DNA of 52,194 nucleotides from UBA6902 sp964393845 (GTDB lineage: Bacteria > Nitrospirota > Thermodesulfovibrionia > UBA6902): contig CAYMUX010000006.1 of the NCBI GenBank assembly GCA_964393845.1, forward strand, positions 1-52,194. The letters run 5' to 3'. This document shows, in pieces, positions 33,823 through 43,603 of the stretch. The position numbers and the translations under genes are program-made. Within the stretch, counting starts at the first letter, position 1, and the number at the start of each line of letters is the position of its first letter. The notes under the pieces were generated by a model, which saw only the letters and a list, made by a program, of their open reading frames with translations, was not told where the DNA came from and made no database searches.

Positions 33823-36248
33823 TGTATACGAAACAGAAAATAAATAGAACCGTCCCATTTATTTCCTTTTGGGTTTCGGTCTTTTTGATATTTGCGGTCA
33901 GTCTACTTACCCCACGCATTTCAAATGCCTATACGCTTGTAGCTGCGCCGAACCTGAGCGCCCCGGCTGACGGAGCGCCGAACGTCTCCACGACACCGCA
34001 ATTCAGCTGGTCGGCCGTCACGGGCGCGAATCTAAACGGTTATAAGATTGCGGTCGCCACCAGTATTGCGGCGCTGCCGACCGACCCGACGGCAACGAGC
34101 TGTTCGGGGAACTGTGTGATCAATGCGGTGCCTGTTTCTGGCACGACCTACACACCACCATCAGCGCTCAACGCCAATACGACTTATTACTGGAGTGTGC
34201 GCGCCGTGCCCACGGCGGCAACCGTGTTCGGCAATTGGTCCACCATCCGGAGTTTTACGACACAAGCAGCCCCGGCAGCACCGACACTGAGTTCAATCTC
34301 ACCTAATGTAATCACGCAGGGTGCCGGATCGCAGACAGTGACATTTACCGGAACCGGCTTTACTGCGTCGAGTTGGCCACATTTTACTACCAGCCTTGGA
34401 GCCAGCCAGTTCGCCACAGTTGCGCCAACGAACATTACTTCAACATCGATGACGGTGACTGTAAACAATACCAGCGCTCAGACGATCACCTGGAAGGTAT
34501 GCGCATCAAATGGCAGCAGCGTATGTTCCAATACTCAGACAGTGACGGTGCAGCCAGCAGCCCCGGCAACACCGACATTAAGCTCAATCTCGCCCAATGT
34601 AATCACACAGGGGACCGGATCGCAGACAGTGACATTTACCGGAACCGGCTTTACTGCGTCGAGTTGGCCACATTTTACTACCAGCCTTGGAGCCAGCCAG
34701 TTCGCCACAGTTGCGCCAACGAACATTACTTCAACATCGATGACGGTGACTGTAAACAATACCAGCGCTCAGACGATCACTTGGAAGGTATGCGCATCAA
34801 ATGGCAGCAGCGTATGTTCCAACACCCAGACAGTGACGGTACAGCCGGCGCTATCCCTCACCGGCTACGTCTACGACGAGACCAGCGACCTTCCGCTCGA
34901 TAAAGTTTTGGTGACCGTGGGCACGGTTAGCGCTTATACCAACAGCAGCGGGCGTTACACCATTAGCAACCTCACAAACACCAACTACACCATCCAGGCA
35001 TCGCTCAGCGGTTATGCCACACGTAACTTTACGGGTATCAACCCCGCCTACACGTACACTTACAGTTTCACACTTACGCAGAATATCGCGGCTTGCGCGG
35101 CAGGTACTTTATCGGGCGTGGTGAGTGACACAGGCCACCCTGGCGTCGGCAAAGGCGGGGTGCAGGTGACCTTATTAAGTAATGGCTCAAGCATTCAGAC
35201 TGACATCAATACCGGATACTACAGTTTCCCCAATGTTGCGCCGGGTCCAGTCACTGTGAGCTTTGCTTTTCAAGGGTATGCCGCTTATTCCTATACAATC
35301 AAAATCTGCGGCAACAAAACCCAGAATGTTTCGATCACACCCTATGCCACAGTGCAAGGGCTGAATGTGCCATCTGCCTTGTCGAAAGACCCGGTCAATA
35401 CCGCCACCGGGAATTACATTTATCAGCGCAATGACCTGACACTTCCCGGCAAGGGACTGGCATTCAGCCTTGAGCGTAACTACAACTCGCAGGCGGCGAG
35501 CGATCCGGGAACAACGAGCGGCCCGTTCGGTTTTGGCTGGACGCATAATTACAACACGTCGCTTACGGTTGATGGCGGCGGCAACGTGACGGTCAACTGG
35601 GGCGACGGCAAGACTGAAAGCTATACCCCGGATGGCGCAGGCGGCTTTACCGCGAAGCCTGGTGTGTTCGATACGCTTATCGCCAATGCGGGCGGCACTT
35701 ATACCCTCAAGAAGAAAGACCTCACCAACTACAACTTCGATGCCACCAACCATCTGGCGAGCATCGTGGACAGGAATGGCAACACCATTGCGCTTACCTA
35801 TACCGGCAGCAACCTCACCCGTATCACCGACACTGCCGGACGTAATGTTGACTTCACTTACGATGCCGGCAACCGCATCGTCACCATCACCGACCCGATC
35901 GCACGCACGGCTCAGTTTACTTACGACTCGGCGGGTAACCTTGCCACAACACAAGATCGCAACGGCAAAATTACCACTTATTCGTATGACGCCAGCCATC
36001 AAATAACCAGCGTCACCGATCCGCGTGGCAATATGCTGGTGACCAACGTTTACGCCGCCAATCAGGTAGTGGCTTCGCAGCGCGACGCCAAGGGCGGGCA
36101 GACCATCTATACCTATGATCCGAACCACAAAACGACAGTGACGATGACCGATGCGCTGAACAATGTTGTGAGCGTTTCGGTGGATTATCACGATGATCTG
36201 TTGCGATTTGCGCCAGGACGATGCCAACAGCAACAGCACGCACTATGA
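33822..36248 (+). CDS. RHS/YD-repeat protein, N-terminal part (frameshifted)
   Basis: An 808-residue frame with a signal peptide (residues about 12-36, cleavage near ISNA). Then come an FnIII domain (about 42-150), two nearly identical 97-residue Ig/IPT-like repeats (about 150-340), two carboxypeptidase-regulatory-like domains (about 345-420 and 425-510), a DUF6531-type start (DPVNTATGNYIYQRNDLTLPG) and the first YD repeats. An extra C near 36213 (in GCGCCAGG) ends the frame at 36248; removing it joins LLRFAQDDANSN to the next frame. A MITE copy separates the ATG from its Shine-Dalgarno. GC-rich codon use (GCC, ACC, AAC) differs from the core genes, suggesting acquisition, perhaps from betaproteobacteria. 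Function as a secreted RHS shell protein is inferred; expression is doubtful. Confidence 0.8.
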   Translation: MYTKQKINRTVPFISFWVSVFLIFAVSLLTPRISNAYTLVAAPNLSAPADGAPNVSTTPQFSWSAVTGANLNGYKIAVATSIAALPTDPTATSCSGNCVINAVPVSGTTYTPPSALNANTTYYWSVRAVPTAATVFGNWSTIRSFTTQAAPAAPTLSSISPNVITQGAGSQTVTFTGTGFTASSWPHFTTSLGASQFATVAPTNITSTSMTVTVNNTSAQTITWKVCASNGSSVCSNTQTVTVQPAAPATPTLSSISPNVITQGTGSQTVTFTGTGFTASSWPHFTTSLGASQFATVAPTNITSTSMTVTVNNTSAQTITWKVCASNGSSVCSNTQTVTVQPALSLTGYVYDETSDLPLDKVLVTVGTVSAYTNSSGRYTISNLTNTNYTIQASLSGYATRNFTGINPAYTYTYSFTLTQNIAACAAGTLSGVVSDTGHPGVGKGGVQVTLLSNGSSIQTDINTGYYSFPNVAPGPVTVSFAFQGYAAYSYTIKICGNKTQNVSITPYATVQGLNVPSALSKDPVNTATGNYIYQRNDLTLPGKGLAFSLERNYNSQAASDPGTTSGPFGFGWTHNYNTSLTVDGGGNVTVNWGDGKTESYTPDGAGGFTAKPGVFDTLIANAGGTYTLKKKDLTNYNFDATNHLASIVDRNGNTIALTYTGSNLTRITDTAGRNVDFTYDAGNRIVTITDPIARTAQFTYDSAGNLATTQDRNGKITTYSYDASHQITSVTDPRGNMLVTNVYAANQVVASQRDAKGGQTIYTYDPNHKTTVTMTDALNNVVSVSVDYHDDLLRFAPGRCQQQQHAL
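34266..34847 (+). repeat. Tandem 291-bp repeat inside the RHS gene
   Basis: Two head-to-tail units (34266-34556 and 34557-34847) differing at only a few bases encode the two 97-residue Ig-like domains. The near identity at the DNA level indicates recent duplication or gene conversion, and the number of units could change by slippage or recombination. Confidence 0.85.
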
Positions 36249-39189
36249 GTACGACACCGCAGGCAATCGCACCTCGGTGACCGACAAGAACGGCAACCTC
36301 ACCACCTACAGCTATGATGCCAAGGGCAACGTCACCGGCAAGACCGATGCGCTATTAAAAACCAGTTCGGTGACTTACGACGCGAATAACAACCCGTCGA
36401 CCCGCACCGATGCGTTGAACAATAAAACTACCTTCACTTACGATGCCAATGGCAACCTCCTGACCGTGGAGGATGCGCTCAACAACACGGCAACCAACAC
36501 CTACAACGCCGCCGGACAAGTATTGACCACCACGGACGCGCGCAACAACACGATCACCAATACCTACGACGCGCAGGGCAATCTGGTTCAGGTTAAGGAT
36601 GCGCTGACCAACAGCACCTTCTTTACCTATGACGGCGCCGGGCGCAAGCTCACCCGGAAGGACTCGCTGAACCGCACCACGAGCTTCACTTACGATAACA
36701 ACGATAACCTGCTCTCGACCACCGACCCTAACCTGAAGAGCGCCAGCGCAACTTACGACGAAAACAACAACCGCATCACTGCCCGCGACAAGCGCGGCAA
36801 CGTGAGCCACTTCGCCTACGATGTGAAAGACTTGCTCACCACCACCACCGATCCCTTGACCAAGACCGTGGTGAACACCTATGACGCGCTCGACCACAAG
36901 ACCGCGGTGAAGGACAAGAATAACAACACCACACAATTCGCCTACGACGGTGTGGGCAATTTACTGAGCACAACCGATGCGCTCACCCATATTATACAGT
37001 TCACCTACGATGCCAACGGCAACCGCCTGAGCCTGACAGACCCGCTCACCCATGAGTCCAAATACACGTATGACGTACTCAATCGGCAAGTGTCCGTGAA
37101 GGACGCGCTGGGCAACCAAACCACCACCGTCTACGACGAGCTGGGCCGGGTCGCTTTTATCAACAACGCCAAGGGGCAGATCACCAGCTTCACCTACGAT
37201 GCGATAGGCCGCCTGATTCAGGTGACGGATGCGAACAGCGGCACGGTTAAGTACGGCTACGATGAAAACGGCAACCGCCTGACGATGACCGACCCCAACA
37301 ACCATGTCACGAGCTATACCTACGATAAGCTCAACCGCCTCATCACCAAAGCCGAGCCCCTAGGCGTGACGCAATACCAGTACGATGCATTGGGCAATCG
37401 CACTCAGGTAACGAAACCTAATGGCACGATCATCCATTACGCCTACGACAATCTGGATCGCCTGCAAACTATCACTTATCCTGACACGACCACAGTGACG
37501 TTCAGTTACGATTTTGATGGCAACCGCACCGGCATGGTGGATGCGCTTGGTAGTTCCAGTGCGCTATATAATCCACTGGGGCGCATGACTTCCTACACCG
37601 ATGGATATGGAAAGACCGTGGGCTACGACTATGACTTCAATGGCAACCGCACCAGCCTCACCTATCCCGGCAATAAGACGGTGAGATATACCTACGATGC
37701 CTTAAACCGCATGACCAGCGCGACAGACTGGCTCACTCACCAGACCACTTACAGCTACGACACCGCCGGGCGCTTGACCGGTAGCAACGACCCCAACAGC
37801 GTGGCAACCGCTTACGGCTTCGATATTGCAAACCGCCTGACCAGCCTCAGCCATGCGCAGGGAACCACCCCCATCGCCAGCTACGCCTACACGCTGGATG
37901 AAATAGGCAACCACAAGCAGGTCACCCAATTCGAGCCATTGCCAACGGTGGTCACCCCCGGCACCGCGAGCTACACCTACGATGCCGATAATCGACTCAC
38001 CGCCATCAACGGCGCGGCCAACACTTATGACCTCAACGGTAACATGATTGCCAAGGGAACAAATGCTTACACCTACGACTTTGAAGATCGCTTGAAGCAA
38101 AGCACCATCGGCGGCACGGCAAGCCAATACCAGTACGACGGCCTCGGTAACCGTTACTCTAAAGTTAACGCTGTCGCAACCACGCACTACGTGCTCGACC
38201 TGAACGGCACGCTATCCAAAGTGCTGATGGAAACCGACGCGGCGGGCGCGGCGAACGCTTATTACGTGTACGGCTTGGGGCTGATCTCGCGCATCTCGGC
38301 AGTGGGTGCGGTGTCCTATTACCACTTCGATACACGCGGCAGCACCATCGCCCTCACCGATGCCGCAGGTACGGTGACCGACAAATACGCCTACGATTCC
38401 TTCGGCAACCTCAGCAACAACCAGGGCACAACACCCAACCCGTTCAAGTACGTCGGGCAATACGGCGTGATGGATGAAGGCAACGGCCTGTATTACATCC
38501 GCGCGCGCTACTACGACGCGCAGATTGGAAGGTTCATTAACAAAGACCCAAAGATGGGCAACGATCAGGATGGGCAGAGTTTGAACCGGTATGCGTATGC
38601 GCAGAATAATCCGGTTATTTTTGTGGATGTGAGTGGGTATAACAAGAGTGAGGTTAGTCAGGCTGTATCAACAAAAAAGCGATCTTCCGATCCTTCAGGA
38701 TTTAACAATGAGTTAATTGCTTTGGATGATCTTATCTATAGAATGGGGAAATTTGAAACTGCTACATATAACGAGCTTGCTAGCCCATTAGTTGAATTGA
38801 CGTTGCAAAGAATTATTAATAAGAATGGATTTAATGCGTTAGGTGAAAATGCATATGCAGCTTCTAAAACGCTTCCTTTTGCTAGTCTCGCCTTGGGTCT
38901 ATATGGTGCTGCAAAAAATGCCTATGACGATACAGTGAAACATCCTGAAAGAGATAATGTTGAAGTTATGGCAAGGTTCTTCGTTGATGTGGCAGCCGTT
39001 GGAGTTACAGGCGTTGTTGGTGCGCTTGATCACGGGGCTGGTTCGTTATCCTCGGTTTCATATGAGGTGAACAGAGAGAGGGTTCAGGATTTTGCTTTAT
39101 ATAACCCTATTACGAATTGGTATGGTGATCAGATTTACGGTGCGTTCCATGGAACCAGTATTGGTAATTTTCTTGGATTAGGGCCGTAA
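36193..39189 (+). CDS. RHS/YD-repeat protein, C-terminal part with variable tip
   Basis: A 998-residue frame in the +1 phase to the preceding gene; genuine homology starts near 36214 (DDANSNSTHYEYDTAG). It holds a long run of YD repeats (TYDANGN-type, about 20 residues each) and the RHS core end (GNGLYYIRARYYDAQIGRFI, then NRYAYAQNNPVIFVDVSGY) at about 38480-38640. After this the composition turns AT-rich and the last about 180 residues are a different domain (NKSEVSQAVSTKKRSS ... IGNFLGLGP) with two hydrophobic stretches. In RHS proteins this tip is usually a toxin released from the YD cocoon. I do not recognise the tip family, and no immunity gene is evident in 39190-39432. Confidence 0.8.
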   Translation: MICCDLRQDDANSNSTHYEYDTAGNRTSVTDKNGNLTTYSYDAKGNVTGKTDALLKTSSVTYDANNNPSTRTDALNNKTTFTYDANGNLLTVEDALNNTATNTYNAAGQVLTTTDARNNTITNTYDAQGNLVQVKDALTNSTFFTYDGAGRKLTRKDSLNRTTSFTYDNNDNLLSTTDPNLKSASATYDENNNRITARDKRGNVSHFAYDVKDLLTTTTDPLTKTVVNTYDALDHKTAVKDKNNNTTQFAYDGVGNLLSTTDALTHIIQFTYDANGNRLSLTDPLTHESKYTYDVLNRQVSVKDALGNQTTTVYDELGRVAFINNAKGQITSFTYDAIGRLIQVTDANSGTVKYGYDENGNRLTMTDPNNHVTSYTYDKLNRLITKAEPLGVTQYQYDALGNRTQVTKPNGTIIHYAYDNLDRLQTITYPDTTTVTFSYDFDGNRTGMVDALGSSSALYNPLGRMTSYTDGYGKTVGYDYDFNGNRTSLTYPGNKTVRYTYDALNRMTSATDWLTHQTTYSYDTAGRLTGSNDPNSVATAYGFDIANRLTSLSHAQGTTPIASYAYTLDEIGNHKQVTQFEPLPTVVTPGTASYTYDADNRLTAINGAANTYDLNGNMIAKGTNAYTYDFEDRLKQSTIGGTASQYQYDGLGNRYSKVNAVATTHYVLDLNGTLSKVLMETDAAGAANAYYVYGLGLISRISAVGAVSYYHFDTRGSTIALTDAAGTVTDKYAYDSFGNLSNNQGTTPNPFKYVGQYGVMDEGNGLYYIRARYYDAQIGRFINKDPKMGNDQDGQSLNRYAYAQNNPVIFVDVSGYNKSEVSQAVSTKKRSSDPSGFNNELIALDDLIYRMGKFETATYNELASPLVELTLQRIINKNGFNALGENAYAASKTLPFASLALGLYGAAKNAYDDTVKHPERDNVEVMARFFVDVAAVGVTGVVGALDHGAGSLSSVSYEVNRERVQDFALYNPITNWYGDQIYGAFHGTSIGNFLGLGP

Positions 39190-39432
39190 TTGAAAAAACG
39201 GAGCCAGTATGAATGCCTCAAATTACGATACTTGCCGTAAGTGTACCAATGGGATCGGATCAATTTTTGCCGGATGTTTGTTATTGAGGGTTTGTTGACG
39301 TAATGCAATTGGGAAAAAGCTGAGTGGCACAAGTGATGGAAATTATGAATCAGCGAACAAGAGGTGTCTGGCTAATGTGGGCATGGTGTTTAAAATGAAG
39401 GTATCAGAAAACAGTATCTTGCGGGGGAAACC

Positions 39433-41274
39433 ATGAAAAAACTCTGTCACAACATAATGTCAAAGACAAACATCGCAGCCTTTCTCCTCATGCTTGCCTT
39501 TTGCAGTCTGGCCTCTGCCGCAACGATCACCTATACCTACGACAACCTCAACCGCCTCACAAAAGTTGCCTATGATAATGGAGTAACCGAAGAATACACA
39601 TACGACTCAGCCGGCAATAGACTTACTCTTACAGTAGCAGTCGAGAATACGCCTCCCACGCCCAATCCTATGACTTGGGCAACACAGCCTTATGCTTTAG
39701 GCACTACTTCTATCTCGATGGTGGCAACAACAGCGACAGATAGCGGCAGTCCGCTTGTATCGTATAAGTTTGTTTTTGTAAATAGCCCGACTGGAGGTAC
39801 TGGCGGAGTTGATTCAGGATGGCAGGGCTCGACAACTTATACAAATTACGGTCTTCAGCCCAACCAGCAGTATTGGTATAAAGTAAAGGCGAGGGATTCT
39901 GCGTCAACTCCCAATGAGACATCTTATTCTTCAGTAGCTTATATATACACACTTGCCAATACACCGGGGACTTCTTCATTTTCCAATATAAGCCAGACCG
40001 GTATACAGACAAACTGGACGGCAAACGGCAATCGTTCCGGCACAGAGTATTATAGTGAGAATACGACTAAGGCGACTAATTCCGGCTGGTCAACTAACAA
40101 TTACTGGAACAGTACAGGTCTGACATGTGGGATATCTTGTAATTTCAGAGTCAAGGCAAGGAATGGGGATGGTATTGAGACAAACTGGACAAATTTGGGA
40201 TCACAGATTACTCAATCATGCTCTTGCGCACCTTCATCTCTCACCGTAAGCATCAGTGCGCCATCTTCTGGATTTATTGCCAGCCAGGGCAGTGGCACGT
40301 CGGTAAGGGCCGCTGTAACCAATAATTGCAATAAAAGCGTTACGGGGGCCACAGTCACTGCCTCATTCAGTAATGGGGATGCTTCAATCACCCTTTACGA
40401 TGATGGAGCGCATAACGATGGAACTGCGAATGACGGCGTTTATGCAAATACGTGGACACCTAATAATGTTGGCAGTTGCACGATAAATATTTCTGCTTCT
40501 AAACCGGGCTTAACAGCTGGCAATAATAGTGTTCTTGGCACGGTGCAGTCAGGGCAGTATCAATTGACAACAGCGGTGAGTCCAGCGGGCGGGGGCACAG
40601 TGAGTCCGAGTTGTGGAAGCGGGTGCTGGTACAACAGCGGTTCATCTTTTAATCTGACAGCAATACCCAATAGCGGTTATGTATTTGGTTCATGGATCGG
40701 GGATGCTGACTGCTCAGACGGCACAGTCACAATGAATGCAAGCAAGACCTGCACAGCGACATTTATTGCAGATAGTAATTGCTGCATTTCATTGCTTGCC
40801 GGATGGAATTTAATTTCGTTGCACAAGCAGCCTGCAAACACAGTCATCAATAGTGTTCTTTCAGGTATATCAGGTAAATACTATATAATCTGGTTTTACT
40901 TGAATGGATCATGGACTGTGTATGATCCGGCATATCCGGGTCTCAGTGATCTCTCAACAATAGAAACCGGCAAGGGCTACTGGATTTATATGAACAGTCC
41001 TGCTACGCTGACAATACCAGGATCGCTCCCGTTAACTTCAGTAGCACTTTCAAACAGTTGGAATCTTGTCGGCTACAATTCCTCAAGCTCACAGGCGGTT
41101 ACGAATGCCCTTGCCTCAATTGCCGGAAAATATATCTCGATCTGGGCCTTTGTAAACGGGAGCTGGAGGGTCTATGATCCGAATAATCCCGGCGTCAGTG
41201 ACCTGACGAATATGGAACCGGGATACGGTTACTGGATAAATATGAAAGCACCGGCTGTATGGACATTACCATGA
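39433..41274 (+). CDS. Secreted multi-domain protein: YD, FnIII, InlB-type repeat
   Basis: A 613-residue protein with a signal peptide (residues 12-30, ending LASA). Domains in order: two YD units (about 31-68), two FnIII-like domains (about 73-175 and 176-262), a choice-of-anchor-like beta domain (about 265-375, with ITLYDDGAHNDGTANDGVYA), an InlB B-repeat-type domain (about 376-448, TAIPNSGYVFGSWIGDADC) and two about 75-residue C-terminal repeats (LLAGWNLISLHKQPAN and LSNSWNLVGYNSSSS units, both ending GYWI.M..PA). Codon use is closer to the core genes than that of the RHS gene. Likely surface-exposed or secreted, adhesive or structural. The next gene follows within 13 nt. Confidence 0.78.
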   Translation: MKKLCHNIMSKTNIAAFLLMLAFCSLASAATITYTYDNLNRLTKVAYDNGVTEEYTYDSAGNRLTLTVAVENTPPTPNPMTWATQPYALGTTSISMVATTATDSGSPLVSYKFVFVNSPTGGTGGVDSGWQGSTTYTNYGLQPNQQYWYKVKARDSASTPNETSYSSVAYIYTLANTPGTSSFSNISQTGIQTNWTANGNRSGTEYYSENTTKATNSGWSTNNYWNSTGLTCGISCNFRVKARNGDGIETNWTNLGSQITQSCSCAPSSLTVSISAPSSGFIASQGSGTSVRAAVTNNCNKSVTGATVTASFSNGDASITLYDDGAHNDGTANDGVYANTWTPNNVGSCTINISASKPGLTAGNNSVLGTVQSGQYQLTTAVSPAGGGTVSPSCGSGCWYNSGSSFNLTAIPNSGYVFGSWIGDADCSDGTVTMNASKTCTATFIADSNCCISLLAGWNLISLHKQPANTVINSVLSGISGKYYIIWFYLNGSWTVYDPAYPGLSDLSTIETGKGYWIYMNSPATLTIPGSLPLTSVALSNSWNLVGYNSSSSQAVTNALASIAGKYISIWAFVNGSWRVYDPNNPGVSDLTNMEPGYGYWINMKAPAVWTLP

Positions 41275-41287
41275 GGTGATGATAATT

Positions 41288-42034
41288 ATGAGACGAATAA
41301 CAGATATCACAAGTGTTTTTCTTTTATCACTGTCTGTCTTTATTATGATTACAGGCAGTGATGTTCTCAATGCATCCATGGTTAATAAAAACAGATGGAC
41401 CTTTGATTTTAGACACATTCCTGTTTCAGAGGCGATTGCGAAATTAAGCACGACATCCGGAGTTAAGATAATCCTCCATGGAGATACTGGTAAGATGGTA
41501 TTAACAAGGTCATTTAAAGATTACACAGTTGAAAATATATTGATCGACATCTTCAGTGGTGAAAACATAGCCGGAGTATTTCAATATCAGGACCAGGAAC
41601 TTACCGCTATAAACATATGGATTCTCCCGAAGACTAATGGGATGATGAATCCTGGCATGCCTCCGGTATTTGCTCATAATAATCAGAGCACAACGCCTCC
41701 AGTCTTGTCACAATTTCAAGGTTATAGAGAAATACAGGCATTTATAGAAGAATCAGGAATTCAGCCGGAAGTGGTTGTCCATGGAGATCAAAAGGATGAT
41801 AAGAAGGCATCGGAACCTGTCAGGAAGAACTACTATTATTTTTCAGGATCAGGCAGGATAAATAACTCTAATTCTACGACAGAAGATATTAACAGTGATT
41901 CTTTTTCTGACACAGGAGAACATACGGACAGTGATCGTGAAGAGGTAATAGTGCCGCCATCTCCTGAGCCAGTAAAACTAATAGGACTAGAACCGCCTCC
42001 GATGCCGCCGGGTTTTATTATGGTAAACCAATAG
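41288..42034 (+). CDS. Exported protein with secretin/TonB short N-terminal (STN)-like domain
   Basis: A 248-residue protein. The start ATG 41288 has GAGGTG nine bases upstream and gives a good signal peptide (ITDITSVFLLSLSVFIMITG). Residues about 35-110 form an STN-like alpha/beta domain (FDFRHIPVSEAIAKLSTTSGVKIILHGD, KDYTVENILIDIFSGENIAGVF) as found at the start of secretins and TonB receptors. No secretin or receptor barrel follows: the rest is a low-complexity Ser/Asp/Pro-rich tail ending with a Pro-rich segment (PSPEPVKLIGLEPPPMPPG). It is probably a periplasmic partner of the secreted proteins on either side. Confidence 0.65.
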   Translation: MRRITDITSVFLLSLSVFIMITGSDVLNASMVNKNRWTFDFRHIPVSEAIAKLSTTSGVKIILHGDTGKMVLTRSFKDYTVENILIDIFSGENIAGVFQYQDQELTAINIWILPKTNGMMNPGMPPVFAHNNQSTTPPVLSQFQGYREIQAFIEESGIQPEVVVHGDQKDDKKASEPVRKNYYYFSGSGRINNSNSTTEDINSDSFSDTGEHTDSDREEVIVPPSPEPVKLIGLEPPPMPPGFIMVNQ

Positions 42035-42080
42035 GATTAAGTGCTGATATATATAAATTTATTTCATTAAAGGAGCAGCT

Positions 42081-43474
42081 ATGAAGAACAATAAATTATT
42101 TATCATAGTGATATTGGCTGTCATTTGTTTGATGTTATCACATACATTGTTGCTTGCGGCTCCTCCGATGCCGGCAAGGATTGGGGGAACGGTAACAGTA
42201 AACGGAGTTAAGTTATAGTAACGGCATTAAATTAAAATACATCTTAAGCATTTAATTAGCTGTAATATAAAGGAAATATCATATTTTAACTTAAGTTATT
42301 TATTGCCGTTACTATAACACAAGCCACTGACACGGGTTATATTTTCAAAGTAACCCAACAAAATGGCGCTGCATATAATCCAGTGGCAGAAGATACGGAT
42401 GGGCTTAATGCTTCTGATTGGTATGTTGTTGATATACCTGGTTACGATGCTACTGAGCAACCGGGCGGGGCTCACTCCGGAGAATCAGCGGTTATTCATG
42501 TTTATAAAAATGGCTTGGAATTGATTTTAGCTGCTCCTTCAAAAGGAAAAATTATAGTTGGAGGGTCGGGCAGCACTCAGCAAATAGATGTAGCTATTCA
42601 AATGTCTCCTGAAATCACGGTGACTGATTCTGTAAGCCCGTCAGATGACCTTCAGATTCCGTTCGGCAATTTGGCAGTAAATCTTATATTAGAAAGACTA
42701 GTGAAAATAACTAATGAAGGTAATGCAGACCTTGTTCTTGGCAATATAGCTCAGAATAACCAACTTGCCGCACCTTTTACTTTAAATGACGAAAACATAT
42801 GCTCTGGAAAGACTTTACCAAAAGCAGCAAGCTGCACTTTTAAGATTCAATTTTCAACAACTGCCACAGGTCCTTTTAACGATACATTTGATATTCTGTC
42901 TAATGACCCTGACGAAAATACAATAACTATAAATGTAAGCGGTACAGGCTTAAACCCCACAAATCAGCCGTCAATGCCTAATCTTATTTCTCCCTTAAAC
43001 GGCCAAACTGGCCTAAGCACTACTCTCGATTTTAAATGGAGAAAATGTACTGATCCTGATTCAGATACTGTCTCTTATACCCTTTACTATAGTGATGATC
43101 CTGATTTAATGGGCAGCGCCCCTATACAAGTAGCGTCTTTTAGAAATAGTGGTATCTATTATGCTGGGACCGGAGTCGGACTATTACTGTTTGGTATAGT
43201 CTTAAATGGTGGGGTAAGAATAAGAAAAAATCTGCTGCCTGTCGTCGTAATTATTGTGATATATATTATGTTATTGGTATCTTGCGGAAGCGGAGGAGGC
43301 GGCGGAGGCGGCAGTAACGGCAGCGGTGGCGGAGGAGGAGGTGGTGGATCTAATGACGTGACTCAAAATGTGTCAGGATTAAGCTCAAATACTACATACT
43401 ATTGGAAGGTCATAGCAGATGATGGAAAGGGGGGAGTAACGGAAAGCAGTACTTACAGCTTTACTACTAACTAA
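42081..43474 (+). pseudogene. FnIII/choice-of-anchor envelope protein split by MITE
   Basis: The gene starts at ATG 42081 (AAGGAGCAGCT upstream), encodes a signal peptide (LFIIVILAVICLMLSHTLLL) and RIGGTVTVNGVKL, then stops at the TAG of MITE copy 2 (42216-42218). The reading frame resumes at 42317 as TQATDTGYIFKVTQQNG. Removing 101 bp (one element plus one TA) joins both halves in frame, giving about 430 residues. The remainder holds a choice-of-anchor D/ASPM-like domain (about residues 140-240), and an FnIII domain interrupted by a hydrophobic segment and a Cys-Gly-rich tract (LLVSCGSGGGGGGG) before its last strands (VSGLSSNTTYYWKV). GTG 42383 could in principle restart the 3' part, without a signal peptide. 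Confidence 0.88.
42214..42316 (+). mobile_element. 103-bp MITE, copy 2, inside a gene
   Basis: Base-for-base identical to copy 1, same orientation, bounded by TA. It lies within codons of the gene 42081-43474 and brings an immediate in-frame stop (TAG at 42216). The host gene's frame is 0 before and 2 after, matching an insertion of 101 bp. This shows directly that the element is a unit of insertion with a TA duplication. Confidence 0.95.
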
Positions 43475-43603
43475 TTCCTGTTGCAGATAGAGTTTTTATA
43501 TCCGCAAGGAAGTGACTAATTAATTTTGGTCATTTCTATTTTGGCTTGACAGCATGCCCAGGTTGCCTTGACACACTCCATATGAAGCGGTATACTTTAA
43601 AAA

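Noticed and set aside
35187..38460. Long minus-strand open frames opposite the RHS gene
   Set aside because: They mirror the repetitive GC-rich YD codons and carry no protein-like sequence of their own.
36193..39189. Independent second YD-repeat gene
   Set aside because: It lacks a signal peptide and Shine-Dalgarno, and a one-base change joins it to the preceding frame.
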